The position numbers were made by a program, and so were the translations under genes. Below are positions 1 through 11,344 of a stretch of 64,000 nucleotides of DNA, piece after piece. The stretch's first letter is position 1, and the number at the start of each line of letters is the position of its first letter. Source of the stretch: Neonectria sp. B-13 (taxonomy: Eukaryota > Ascomycota > Sordariomycetes > Hypocreales > Nectriaceae). The stretch is taken from NCBI GenBank assembly GCA_002682825.1, contig NOKP01000024.1, forward strand, positions 434,001-498,000, read 5' to 3'. The notes below the pieces were generated by a model. The model saw only the letters and a program-made list of their open reading frames with translations. It made no database searches and had not been told where the DNA came from.

Positions 1-1520
1 CAAAATTCTCGAACTTCCCCAAGGAAACCCCTTCTTCCGATCTAGCGCCAAGTCTCCAACATGTTCTTGGCCCTGCATTGGATTCTGGGTCGTCACAAGG
101 GGATGGGGCCAGCGTTCTGGAGAACGGATCGACAGTAAGCGTTCTACTCCTACAGCAAAGGTTAGAGATTCTGACCACGAGTAGAACTCCTCGCCGCCTG
201 AAGATGATCATGATCCCACGCCTGCATCGATTATTTCCATCCCTGGAGACGAGTCTGTTCTAGTGATGCATTTCCTAGACCACGTATTTCCGCTCCAGTA
301 TCCCCTGTACGATCCGGGAGTTCTAGAGGGAGGAAGAGGCTGGCTACTACACATTCTACTCCAGATCAAACCTGTCTATCATGCTGCTCTGGCACTTAGT
401 GTGCACCACCGCCGGGCGACCATATCTGCGAACATCGGCCATCCGCGTCAAGCTGCTGCCCTTGTGCAACAGGAAAGGCATCTTGAGATTTGTTTAAAGC
501 TAGTCAGTCATTCTGCAAAAGCCTCATGCCCCAAAAAGGAACTGGGCCTTGCAACTGCAGTAGTTCAACTGATGTTTTTCGAGGTAAGTCTGGTCACAAG
601 ATCTCTATGTTCTACACTAACACCCTCCAAAGCTTTTCACCGGTCATAGCAACGCCTGGCAGGCACACCTTCGAGCAGCAACGAGCATATACCAGCACGG
701 CTATCAAAAGGACTTATCAGGTTTTGGTCTCGTTGAAGAGTCAAGGGAAATATTGATTCACAACCTTCCTCTTTCGGAAAGCGAAGGCGTCGTTGCAGGC
801 GAGGTGGTTGGCTTTCGGTTCTTGAGCTGCACATTGATTTGGCTCGATATCACCCTCTCCATCACATCGGGAACGGCACCGCGTTTGCTTGGTTATCATT
901 CCCATCTTCTTTCTCCCAATTCTCAGACCAAGCTGGAAGATGTCATGGGTTGTAAAAACTCGGTAATGGTTCAAATAGGCTGCATTGCTGCGCTTTATAA
1001 CCGCAAGGCTAAAGCTTTGCACCAAAGAGACGTTGGTTGCGCAGAATTTGAGAAGGCTATGAGAGATATCAGCAAGGACATCCAATGCGGTTATACCCAA
1101 GATTCCTCAGAATGCGACACTACTTCATGGGCCAACGACACACGGTCACATCAGACGACATTTGTCACCCGAACTTTCCGGTATATGGCGTCGCTTTACC
1201 TTCATTTGGTCACGGTTGGATTTCAAAATCTGGAACTATTGGATCCAATTATTTCTGAAGCCATGAAACTGCTTCAAGATCAGACCACGATACATCTTCT
1301 GCCCGCCGTGGTCCTGCCTCTATTTATTATAGGGTGTGTTTCTAGGCAAGAAGACCAAGGATTCTTCCGCAACACTTTTTCTTCCTTACCATTACTGGAC
1401 CCTTCACTCAAACACCGAGAGAGGATGTTGCCGATTCTAGAAGAGATTTGGAAGAGACGGAGGACTGGCCTTGAGTGGAAAGACAGTCTTGACCTTACCC
1501 AAGACATCCTGCTCATCTGA
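1..1520 (+). CDS. Zn2Cys6-type fungal transcription factor, 5'-truncated by window edge
   Basis: This is the C-terminal part (about 472 residues) of a fungal-specific transcription factor; the DNA-binding end lies outside the window. I read three exons, 3-134, 185-583 and 633-1520, joined in phase. The donors GTAAGC (135) and GTAAGT (584) and the acceptors ending at 184 and 632 keep one frame to the TGA at 1518-1520. The segment MHFLDHVFPLQYP, followed by a GRGWLL helix and then YHAALALS, is characteristic of the Fungal_trans_2 regulatory domain of the acriflavine-resistance-type regulators. Pathway specificity cannot be read from this part. It converges with the FAD oxidoreductase downstream. 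A zinc cluster is inferred from family membership and was not seen. Confidence 0.8.
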
Positions 1521-1757
1521 GACTTCTGTGGAATTGATGGTTTCCAGTTGGTTGTTGACTCGTCACGACCTCTCATCCCGTTTTTCAGTAATGAGAAAAT
1601 ATGGCGAGGCACATTATTCAACGTGCAAACTTCTGCTGGTTTCTTAACTTCACGGTGATTTCGATCATGTTGGGATGACATGGTAAGAGTTATTCAGAGT
1701 TAAGTCTATGTGTAAGGATCTTGCGATTAGATCAAATGGTAGAAACGATAAGGACAA

Positions 1758-3117
1758 TCAGACCAGAGTACCATGAACCGTAGGCCCTAGTCTCTCTATG
1801 AACAGGTTCCTCCGAGCTCTGATAATGATAAAGCTTGGGATCTTAAAGCTCCCGTAGTGACCAGTTGCAGCCGACTTGCCAATCTGGAGACCCATGAAAC
1901 CTGCAAAAGATTAGTGACGATTCCAAAGGAACTTCATTAAGGCTATCATACGGCTTGTCGCTACCTTGTAAGGAAGCGGCGTCTTGTTGCTGAGCGTACT
2001 AACAATGCTTTTGGCGAGATAAATCGACTGTTTATCACAAGTTATGAATTGCGATGGTTCGACATCGGAGACATCGCCGATTGCCCACACTCCTTCGGCA
2101 CCCTTGACTTGAAGATACTCATCAACCATGACGAATCCGTTGGTGTTGAGAAACTTGGCGGGAACGTAGGAAGAGTTGGGGGTCAAGCCATAAGCAGGAA
2201 TGTACATGTCGGTAATCAATTTATCACCGCCCGACAATGTGAGTTCTTGACGACCATCCAGCATTGTCTCTGAGCCCATGACCTTGGTTTGTAGCCTGAC
2301 GTCGACCTTGAGATTGAGAAGCTCCTTTTTCGCAATTGTTGTCACACTTGCAGGGCTTTCTTGGAGAAGAGTTGGGCCATTTGCGATCTGCAAAGAGTTG
2401 ATGTGTCAGGACATTGTGACAAAAGGAAAGGAATCGTAGCGTTTTCTTATAACGTACCAGCACAATCTTCTTCTGACGTCCGTACTCGAAGGCCAGTTCC
2501 CCAGCTGCCTCAACACCCGTCACGCCGCCACCGGCTACGACAATTGTGTCTGCCTTCTTCACGCGTGCTTGGAAGTCGTGGAGGGCATTCCTTGTTGCTT
2601 CGGTGGTGCCTAGTCCCTTGAATGGTGTTTCGACCGGTGTGCGAGAGCCAGTAGCAAGAATGAGGTAATCGTAGTTGATCGTCCTAGTGACATCTGGACC
2701 AACAATGTGCACCGTCTTAGCCTGAATATCGAGAATCTCGGCGGAAGCAAGGATGAACTCAAACTGAGTGGCTGGATATTGCTTGAAGCCAGGAGTGATG
2801 TCTTGGAAGAGCTGTTCGTCACTGAGCTTTCCAGGGAGCAGGCCACGAGGTGAAGCCATGTTCCAGTAGAAATGGGTATTTGGGGAGATAATGGTGATCT
2901 TGAAGGGACCAGTCTTGGCGGACTGTTTGAGAACCCGGTGCGCGGTATTGATGCCGGCGTAGGAGGCTCCGAGAATGACAATGTTCTTCATGGCCACAGT
3001 TTGCGATGACTTAGTTAGAGGGTCGAGCTGCTGGAAACGGTTCAACGTGAGGAATTGGAAGGTGATGGCAATGGCTTGGTAGAGAGAGCTGCTTGCGAGT
3101 CGAAGAATATCAAACAT
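1758..3117 (-). CDS. AMID/AIF-like FAD-dependent pyridine nucleotide oxidoreductase
   Basis: Predicted NAD(P)H-dependent flavoprotein of the apoptosis-inducing-factor-2 (AMID) class, about 412 residues. Three exons on the minus strand: 3117-2458, 2387-1952 and 1900-1758. Introns are about 70 and 51 nt, and phases agree at both junctions. The FAD-binding motif ILGASYAGINTA lies near the N-terminus of the conserved part, a second dinucleotide site (VVAGGGVTGVEAAGE) lies mid-protein, and the late FAD-binding stretch GVWAIGDVSD is present. The C-terminus (LQIGKSAATGHYGSFKIPSF) matches the family ending. I chose the ATG at 3117 because it adds a hydrophobic N-terminal segment, as in membrane-associated AMIDs. 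An internal ATG at 2991, directly before the FAD motif, is the alternative. Substrate unknown. Confidence 0.85.
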
Positions 3118-3183
3118 TGTAGTGCAGTGGAGGCAAGCCAGGAAGAGTAGATTGGAACGGGAGGAGATGAGGATATAATTCAC

Positions 3184-3750
3184 TTCACTTTGAGGAAAGT
3201 AAGTAGGATGCTTTTATAGAAGATTCCTGCACAAAAGCTTACATGAAAGAAATGTCCGTGGCAGGGCAAATCGCAATCAACTCGACAGGAAGCATAGGCC
3301 AGAGTCCTGAATGAATCAGGTTAAGCGCAGCCGTATCCAATCACAAGGCGAAGCGCAGACGTCTTCAAGTAGCCGCAGCTAACAACCAACCACAGAGCGG
3401 AACGCAGCTGACAACGAATCAGAGAACGGAGCGCAGCGCGGTGGAATGCTTCGAAATGGAGCAGGTGAGACACTGACTAATTAATGTATGCGGGAGATTG
3501 GCCGTTTGAACGAATGTGTAACTGAACAATTTGTCAAGGTTACTCGGCAGTGCAAGGGTAAAACCCCGACGCTCGTTACTGAAAGACTGGGTTCGGAGCG
3601 TTTGTTACGCCGGTCCAAGGTGACTGAGAGCGAAGTGAGCAGATCCTACCCTAGAGAAGACACGGCGAAGTAATATCTATCATACACGTTTCTTATATCT
3701 AACACTATTGTTTCATACAGGAGCAATAATCCCGTTATTACTACAAGTGC
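3184..3750. other. intergenic, GCGCAGC-rich imperfect repeats
   Basis: No convincing gene. Between about 3325 and 3445 the words AGCGCAGCC, GAAGCGCAG, GGAACGCAGC and GGAGCGCAGC recur with variable spacing and are interleaved with AATCA-type words, a texture often seen in decayed LTRs. Around 3720-3740 there is a short imperfect palindrome around AATAATCCCGTTATTA. No terminal repeats or target-site duplication could be recognised, so a transposon origin is only a suspicion. Confidence 0.3.
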
Positions 3751-5491
3751 TCAAAATATCATATCTCGTTCTAAAAACTCGTAGAAGAAATTGTCTTTCA
3801 ACCACCCATCATCCAGGGGCAGGAGCTCAGGTTGCGTAGCATTCTCATGTGCGATCCCCTGGCTTACAGGGACGCTGAAGTCACTGCCTCCCGCATTTTC
3901 AGTAAGCTTTGCAGCGCAGCACGATTTAAACAACGTGAAGATCCTGATCGCCCTGTCTAAGAGACCATTGGCAGAGTTCTCCCCAAACGCTGCTCTAGCT
4001 CGTTGGATGTTGCTAATCAGCCTGCCCGTCACCTGCACCACGTCCAAGGTTGATCGAACCAAGCTGGTATCCCAAGTGAGATCCTTGAGTGCCGAAAGCT
4101 TATATACAACCAACATGTAGCGAGCAAGCTGCGTAAAGAAGGGAAACGAAATTCCCGGGTACTCAACAAGTGGAATGCTGAAGAAGTTGTCCATTGCTAG
4201 CTTGACCGTGCTAAGACACGAGTAAAGGTATTCGATCCTCTGAAGATCTGGAGTATTTTGCTTGGAAAGCGCGAGGCCGAGTATACATAATTCGGCGTAG
4301 TATATGTGGGCAAGGAGTGTATCTGCTTGACGTTAGGGGATGTCCATTGATTCCTTTCCGCTTATAGGGAAATCGAGGTCACTAGAACTCACTGTCTTGC
4401 TGCAATTGTGGTGAGATGTGTACCTTTATCTCATCCACTTTATGTCTGAGTGCCCCGATGAAGAAGGCAGGCGGTACGGATGTTGTGCTTCTGGCATTCT
4501 CGACTTCCTCAACAATTCGCTGCAGCCGGACTTGATGCATAAACATCTCGTCATACGGGCAGGCCCTGTTCTGACTTACGACTTCGAGGCATTCCTCCAT
4601 GTACGGCGTCCATTGCATAGGATCTATCTGCGCAAAGTACGAAGAGACACTGAAAACGTCAGATGTTTTATCCCAAGTGCAGGAGCTGTACACAAGCACA
4701 AACATGGAACTGATGACGAAACACCCCAGAACAGCCCGTCTCTCTTCTAAAGACCGGACTTGGTTTCTTCGAGTTGACTCGTCTCCGGTGGTATGAATGG
4801 GTAGCATGTTAGAGTCGTCGGGTAATGGCTTGTTCAGACGTAGATCAAATACCAACGTCATGGCCAACTGGGTGAAACGCGACAGACTGACTGCGTTGCT
4901 GTGAAGCAAATAATCATGGCTCCAAGCAATGAATGTCAAGAGGCCAAGGAGTAGGTCAATACTGGCCGCGCTGGGGTCATTGTCTAAGAAGATGCGCTGC
5001 GTCACTGTCCGCTTGATTATATCACCCAGGGCAAGCTTTGTCTGGGTTGATTGAGAAGACGCAGCCATGATGCAAAGAAATAAAAAAGGCCGCTCTCGGC
5101 GCAGCCATTGTTCATCGGCAGGAAAATGCAAAAACGCAAAGTATTTGAGCATATTGTTGCGGAAGTTGGTGAGACCTTCCTCGGCCTCCTCAGAAGATGG
5201 ATTAAAATCCGGAGAGAAAGGTGAGCTGGAGAGATTGGAGGAGGGCGATGATGTAGATTCGCCAGACTGGGGAGAATTTAACACATGACTAGCTCCTAAC
5301 AAGGACACGAGACCATCGAGCTTCCCTTCGAGTTGGGTGATACGGGTAATGGGATTGTTTCTCTGGGCGTTGAGTACTCGAGTCGAGTCTCGCGGCAGAC
5401 AAGGCTTGTTACGGCGGTGGCATCTCTCACAGCCTTGACCGCCAAGCCTTGAGACACATTTGCATTTAGACCTGGAACAGTTTAAACAGGC
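3751..5491 (-). CDS. Zn2Cys6 transcription factor (first exon not resolved)
   Basis: Fungal Gal4-type regulator. The clearly coding exons are 5491-4393 and 4322-3751, separated by a 70-nt intron (GTGAGT donor, CAAGCAG acceptor) and in phase. The exon starting at 5491 opens with a complete zinc cluster, C-x2-C-x6-C-x8-C-x2-C-x6-C (ACLNC ... GCERCHRRNKPC). It is followed by a short linker and the helix ITRITQLEGKLDGLVSLL, a probable coiled coil. The rest is a fungal-specific regulatory domain of about 450 residues. The acceptor CACAG at 5496-5492 is preceded by a GCTAAC branch point, so at least one short exon with the start codon must lie upstream (5500-5850). I could not place it. Target genes unknown; no TCGG-N5-CCGA site lies in its promoter. 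Confidence 0.82.
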
Positions 5492-6056
5492 CTGTGCTTG
5501 TGTGCGGATTAGTTAGCATGCGACTGGCACGTTGAGCCGGGGTAAGCTTGGAAGTTGGGAACTTGCCCGTCCGTAGAGCTGGGTGCCTACTGCATCGCGA
5601 TTCGGCGCCATTTTCGGCGGCAAATCTGCTCTGAATCCCGTAAGACAAGAGCGATGATACACTTTCAGTGCCCTCCGTACGGTAGTTTGGGGTTGACCAA
5701 GGGCAAATGGGGGTGGAACGGGACTGTCGATCCAGAACGGGGCACTCAAAGGTCGGAGTTCGGCTTTCCGGCCGCCGGCGTTCGGAGGCCGGCCAACCCA
5801 ATGATCCACAACTCACGGACAAATGTTAGTCAACAGCACTGAGGGAATCGGATTGAGGATAGCGTCTTGAAAGTGACGGGATTGGGTCCCGAACACCGAC
5901 GTCACAAGTTTGTTATAAGTTCAACAACACAGGTCTTCGTAACCAACATTGATAATCAACACGATAATCAAGATTAAGCACAATAACTCGCACATCGACA
6001 TTCATACTTGGAACGACATAGACTAATCATCATCGCAGAGGCGCGTGTGCACGGCC
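5492..6056. other. divergent promoter region
   Basis: Lies between the minus-strand regulator and the plus-strand Rossmann protein. It should contain the missing first exon and the start of the regulator. A GC-rich tract at about 5760-5800 has several GGCCGG words. Open frames on the minus strand here (about 5513-5822) do not join the zinc-cluster exon in phase through any acceptable donor. Confidence 0.4.
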
Positions 6057-6910
6057 ATGAAGCTGATCGTAGCTGGCGCAACCGGGCTGGTGGGCACTGA
6101 GATCATCAAGCAGAGCCTGCAGATTAGCGAGATCACTACAGTTATCGCGCTGGCCCGGAGGCCGATCCAAATCGAGAACAATAGCAACGGGTCGTCCAAG
6201 CTTAAGAGCGTCGTTATCAATGACTATGGTGAATATCCCGACCATGTCAAGGCCGAATTGGCCAGAGCTGACGCATGCATATGGTACATAACAGTCTCAC
6301 TTGTTCCGAGAACCATGCTGACCGTGTCTGGACTCTTTTTTAATGGTGATCAGGACTGTCGCTGTCACACCCTTTAGAACCAGCAGTTTCGACTTTGCCG
6401 AAGTGAAGCGCGTCTGTCAGGATTGCACCATGGCAGGTTTCAAAGCCATATATGAGGCCGGACCGGCTCGGCCCTTCCGCTTCATCTATTTCAGTGCCGA
6501 GGGCACACCGCGAGACTTGACAAAGAAGCCCCGCTTCATGGGAGAATACCAGCTTATGCGCGTAAGTGTCTGCCACACTAGGTCATGTCTGTGTGTATGC
6601 TAATGTCGTGGTTTCTACTCCTCTGTAGGGTGAGACAGAACACATGGTACTGAGAATTCCCGCAGGCCACGCAGGGGTTGAGGTCTGCATCGCTCAGCCT
6701 GGGGTAGTGAGGAATTCGACGACGTGGTCAAGGGCTGCGCTAGCATCTTTGTTCCGCGTTACTAATATCTTCACACAATCTATCCCAAATGTGGGCTTGA
6801 GTGAGCTGGCGGCAGCAGTTTTAGATCAGGCCCTGAATGGAATCGAAAAGGAGACACTCTTGAATGCTGAGCTGGTTCGAATTGGAGTCGCAGCACTGAA
6901 AGTGACTTAG
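6057..6910 (+). CDS. Rossmann-fold NAD(P)-binding protein (HIM1/NmrA-like)
   Basis: Small atypical SDR-like protein, 238 residues. Three exons, 6057-6283, 6354-6561 and 6629-6910, give a continuous frame. The first junction (IW-T-VAVTPF) and the second (LMR-GETEHM) are both conserved-looking. The protein opens with MKLIVAGATGLVGTEI, a GxxGxxG nucleotide-binding loop, and has the IYFSAEG strand typical of NAD(P)-binding epimerase-like proteins. It lacks a clear YxxxK catalytic pair, so it could be a redox sensor or a divergent reductase. The start at 6057 is the ATG directly before the binding loop. There is no regulon site in its promoter, so it is probably not part of the neighbouring cluster. 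Confidence 0.8.
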
Positions 6911-7300
6911 CTACTGAGCAGGCACTAGATACGGTTTCGACAACAGTCTTCGTATACTGCGCATATCGTTGAGATATGTGAACGCACGATGTGTAATCCT
7001 TGATAATATTACCCCACACCTTTCTTGTACGGTAGATATTCGGTTGGGAAGTTTTCATCCCCGATCCATTCACAGCGTTCCCATAAATGTGATGGTATTG
7101 TTGCTCAGGCCATAGAGTCACAACAGTGGTGCCGTGTCTAGAACCGTTCAGAGCAGAAGGGTTCTCAACATTCCCAGAACATTTCTTGCCGGTAAAATTT
7201 GGAATCGCGGGTGCTGATATGTGTTCTCGACCTCGACTGTTCAACGGAGAACTGTTCACTTCAAGTCGTCAATACTAATCAAGTAAGATAACTACCTAGA
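6911..7300. other. convergent intergenic spacer
   Basis: Sits between two convergent genes and would hold their 3' untranslated regions. I see no coding signal, repeat or palindrome of note. Confidence 0.5.
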
Positions 7301-9199
7301 TTATTGAAACAGTTTGCTAAGCATTTTATCTATCTTTCCAGGCACGCTCGGCATATAAACAGCTTCATAGTTATCAATCTCTTCCCTCAGACCACCAAGA
7401 CTCAAGTCTGCAGTCCCTGGCCAGACGTATTTAGTCTTGAAAATCAGTTTCCAGCCCACGAATGCTACAGCAAAAAAGGCTATCATGCCATACGTCAACC
7501 AAAACCACATAATGTCCCACCCACCTGACAGGAACAGGTTGTACCCTCCTGCTAGGAGCATAAAGAGCGTACCGCCCATTGCCAAATAGGAAGTGTACGG
7601 CTGGAACCGTCCTTTATAAGGAAGAGTGTCTCGTGAGATGCCTTGTGCCTTGAGGGCAGCGTAGAAGTGCCGATATGTCACAGCCGTGAAGCCGTAGTTG
7701 ATCAACTGACAGCAGGTAACAAGGTCGACAAGGTAGGTCATCACTTCTGCGGAGGAGCTATTCACCTGCAGAAACGCGAGGAGGCAGAATGAGAGGGAGA
7801 AGAGCAGAGCTGGGAGAGGAACACCAGCTTTTGTACACCATGAGAACAATCGAGGTGCGTGCCCTTCGATTGACATGCCGTGCAGGGTACGAGTAGCCGA
7901 GAATAGAAGACCATTTCCGGCACTGAATATGGATGTCATAATCAGGGCGTTTACGAGGTGAGGTAGGCCGTTGATTCTGAGCCGCTGCATGGCTATGATA
8001 TAAGGCCTGAGTCCTTGTTAAATGGGTTCAAGAAAGTTGTGTGTGTTTCGAACGGAAAACTCACGATGCGGCGCCGGTACCCGACCCGGCGAGTTCTCCT
8101 CCTAAGATGCCGAGCAAGGTCGGGTCATTATATGGAATGACAATGCCCATACAAAGAGCAGAGCCCACAAAAAAGACGAGGATGCGCCAAACGAAGGATC
8201 TATAGGCCGGTGGCAGGACCTTTCTGGGGTTCTCGGTCTCGGCGGCCACCATTGAGATATACTCTGGTCCACAAATACTTGAAGACGATTAAAACCAATG
8301 CTCTGACACGGGAGTGTGGAATACGTACGAGAAGCTGGCCTGATACATGCATGACAGGACCCCGAGGAATTTGCCTGTGTCATTTGGAACAAGATGCTCA
8401 ACAAATGCTCCAGGGTTTTTCCAATATCTAAACCCGAAACGATCATGCAGCGGGTTGCCCCCAAGCATTGTGATGAAGGTGAAGAAGAACAGCCCGAGCA
8501 TGAGAATGACCTTGAAGATTGACAGGTAGAACTCGGAAATTCCGAAGTACCGTACGGTGACGACGTTGAGGATGGTATAGAGGACAATCATGGCGACGAT
8601 GATGGCCTCGACGGGAACATCATCCGTCCAAAATGTAATCATGATGTTCATAGCCACGATCTCGAATGGTACGAGAAATGCCATGTTGAGGAAGAAGTTC
8701 CACGCCATGGCGAAGCCCAGCGCGCCGTCAACCCACTCGCTACCGAAGCGGATAAATGGCGATGGCACGGGGAGATATGTTACCATCTCAGCGAAGCACT
8801 CGTTGACGGCCCACATGACACCTCCCCATATCATAAATGCAATGAAGAGGCCAGCAGGCCCTCCTTTTGGGAGGGCAGAGCCCATCTGCACGTAGAGGGC
8901 TTGTAATCCCATCACTGGTCAGCATGGCTCCGATGAAGGGTTCCATCCGTGGTACTCGGGCTCAAGTACTAGACTGAGAAGAGACTGTAGAAGAAGGCGC
9001 TGGACTCACAAGTACCAATCGCTCCACCAATAGCGAATAGCTGCACCTCTTTCCCTCGCAGCTTGCGATGTAAGGATTGCGAGCCAGTGGATATACCAGC
9101 GACGGTGCCTACATTGGCATCATCACTGGTCCTTGAGGCGGGCTCATCGTCCACCGACTTAGACGGCGGTCCTTTTTCGGGATACTCAATGGTCGACAT
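7301..9199 (-). CDS. amino acid permease (APC superfamily)
   Basis: Plasma-membrane amino-acid/amine permease, 559 residues, four exons: 9199-9010, 8899-8329, 8277-8065, 8006-7301. After a hydrophilic N-terminus of about 50 residues comes the APC opening LFAIGGAIGTSLYVQMGSALPKGGPAG (shown here only in part by its key residues GGAIGT and PKGGPAG). The signature segment ICGPEYISMVAAETENPRK follows mid-protein, with about twelve hydrophobic segments overall. The family-consistent splices at exons 2 and 3 use AAG acceptors, which is slightly unusual. It is the left-most gene with a TCGG-N5-CCGA site in its promoter (9569). A nitrogenous pathway substrate or product could be its cargo; this is an inference from context only. 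Confidence 0.9.
8533..8545. promoter_or_regulatory. TCGG-N5-CCGA match inside permease exon
   Basis: Perfect match (spacer AAATT) but inside coding sequence of permease exon 2. It may be chance or an intragenic site. I list it because it belongs to the count of nine perfect matches in the window. Confidence 0.25.
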
Positions 9200-9996
9200 C
9201 TTGTTCCAGTTCAAAAGAGACCTTGGGAATTGTAACGGAGATGGTCTGTATTATGGGTCGGTCGAGTCATGTTTTCGGGAACTGTTGGGGTCAAAGATGG
9301 CTTTAAAGATGCTCTCCTAGTGGGATGAGAAACGTGTGCGCCCCCTATGACCGAAATGTTACCAGAGACAACGAGACCATCAACTCCGCGAACGGGATTA
9401 AACCGGGTTACTCGCCTGGAAATACGATTGCTGATAAGGCGAGTTGGGCGTCCAAACGGATTAGAGCGGATTGTCATACCATCGGACTAGCGTCCGACGA
9501 CTGCACCTATCATCCTTGGTCCATCACAGCCAGGGGCTTATCGGTCGTTATCTCGATCAAGGCATGAATCGGCACCTCCGACGTTGCGGCCAGGATGCTA
9601 GGATGCTATTCTTCATGGCAGTATCTTGCCCGCACTGTCTTGTACGTGTCGTGCCGAAATGGCCAACCATGCTATAGGTGCCCAAGTCGATTGATGAAGC
9701 TATTTCGAATATCTTTGAAGATTGTCTTGGTTTTGCCTTCAAGTCCTTACTGTCTTCATATCGGACTCCAAACGGCCTTCAAGCTAACCGACCATTTACT
9801 ATAACCAGCTCTCCACATTTATAGAAATTTGATCATTGCATACTCGGTACATCAAATAACACTGGCGACGGAAATTGAAACGAATATTGATTAGACTCGA
9901 GGTATATTACACCGCCTGCACGCTTGAGCAATTTTATATGCACATGTCCCACTGATACATTGGGCTTTGGGCGATGGTTCCACAACTTGTCCATTC
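9200..9996. other. promoter of permease and 3' region of aldolase
   Basis: No gene is seen. Holds the regulon palindrome at 9569-9581 and a second, wider palindrome TCGG-N8-CCGA at 9482-9497 (TCGGAC-TAGC-GTCCGA, six perfect base pairs in each arm). Confidence 0.6.
9569..9581. promoter_or_regulatory. regulon palindrome TCGG-CACCT-CCGA
   Basis: About 370 bp upstream of the permease start. The inverted CGG/CCG half sites at fixed spacing are what a dimeric Zn2Cys6 protein recognises. Confidence 0.75.
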
Positions 9997-10925
9997 CTAC
10001 TGCTTAAAATCTCCATGACAGAGGTACTCCTCATACCGATAATGAGGCTGGAACTCAGTGAAGAGCGTCTCCTATGGTTGCCATTAGAGGTGCATCCTTG
10101 GAGAAACTCCCACATAAGAGACGCATGACTTACAGCAGTGCTCGCCATTCGATAGTTGTAGGCGGCTTCTTCGTCGCTCACGGTCACTTTCTCGAGCCCA
10201 GTCCTGTCAGCCATCAGCTGAACTTTGCAACTCCTCTCCATCAAACAGAACAAAAATGCAGCCTCGTCCACTGTCTGTCCCACTGTCAGGAGCCCGTGAT
10301 TCATTAAAATGGCAGCTTTCCCGTCTCCCAGGCTCTCGGCAATCCTGTACCCCTCGGACGCCTCATTCGCGATGCCCCCGTAATTGGTGTAGACTGAGTG
10401 GGCTTTGTAAAAGTAGCACACGTCCTGGTTGATCATCTCTAGTGGCTTCGCGAATGCCGACCAGGCCCGGCCATGGACTGAGTGCGTGTGACAGATGGCG
10501 TGTACATCTCTGCGAGAGCGATGCACCGCGCTGTGGATCTGGAAGCCGGCGGCGTTGATGGAGGCGGCTGTGTTCCCGCCGACGACGTCACCGTCCATGT
10601 CCACGCAGATCATATCGCTAGCCTTCATCATCCCAAAGTGCACTCCCAGGGGATTGATCCAGAAGCGGTGTTCAAACTCTGGATCCCGCACACTGATGTG
10701 CCCTGAAATGCCTTCAGCGTAGCCCTCGCGAGCGAAGACACGAAAGGCACCCGCCATATGCTCTAGTTGCCATTGTCGAGTCTCGGCATATGAGTTAAAC
10801 TTGGGGATACCAGGAAGAGCTTTGCCTCTGTGGGCCATGGCCGCCATGGCATCTACATCATTGGTCTTGGTGGAGGGCTGAAGTGCGGGAGGGGGCACTT
10901 GGTCTGAAGTTGCTGAGGGTGCCAT
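9997..10925 (-). CDS. class II aldolase/adducin-domain protein
   Basis: Predicted zinc-dependent class II aldolase-fold enzyme, 288 residues, two exons (10925-10134 and 10071-9997; the intron has a GTAAGT donor and a CATAG acceptor). The Pfam Aldolase_II core runs from about residue 50 to 250. The metal ligands are visible as CHTHSVHG (H-x-H) and, later, the NHGLL motif. The C-terminal exon (ETLFTEFQPHYRYEEYLCHGDF) matches the usual fungal ending. Bacterial relatives are fuculose- or ribulose-phosphate aldolases, but most fungal members have no known substrate, so retro-aldol cleavage of a pathway intermediate is an inference. It shares a promoter and the site at 11186 with the divergent P450. 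Confidence 0.9.
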
Positions 10926-11185
10926 ATTGGTGGTAGTGTTGAAAGGCTAAGATATAAAGAAACAATGCAAATTGTTGGAGATAGGAGAAAACATCGTCCT
11001 CCATAAACCCTAGATATAAAATCGGAATTATGTATCCAAGCCAGTGTCCTTCTTTCTCAGCCCTTAGTCCCGACGGAGAGCCGACGTGCAGTCCAGCACA
11101 TGCAAAGCAACGACTGTCAGCCTGTAAACGATAGGAAATAATAGAAAACTGTAACGTATGCGGTCATCCTTTCCTCATTCCCGGT

Positions 11186-11198
11186 TCGGACCTCCCGA
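11186..11198. promoter_or_regulatory. regulon palindrome TCGG-ACCTC-CCGA
   Basis: Lies between the divergent aldolase (261 bp away) and P450 (147 bp away) and could serve both. Confidence 0.8.
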
Positions 11199-11344
11199 CG
11201 ACGTTAACCCGAAAACGGTAGACTGCGCACTGATTATGTAATAGTCTTTCCCGTCACCTTTCTGGTACTAAATCAACTGCTCCTCTGCTCAAGCAGCCAG
11301 CAAGAAAGTGCAGCAGTGACACCAAGATTAAGTGATCATCAGCC

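Noticed and set aside
5513..5822. Minus-strand open frames proposed as first exon of the regulator at 3751-5491 (one contains KLTPAQRASR)
   Set aside because: The tempting TPAQRASR sequence directly abuts the branch point of the following intron; no donor joins it to the zinc-cluster exon in phase with a realistic intron length.
8533..8545. Coding-region TCGG-N5-CCGA as a functional site of the permease
   Set aside because: Its sequence is explained by the protein (ISEF) and it is far from any start; one chance match in 64 kb is expected.
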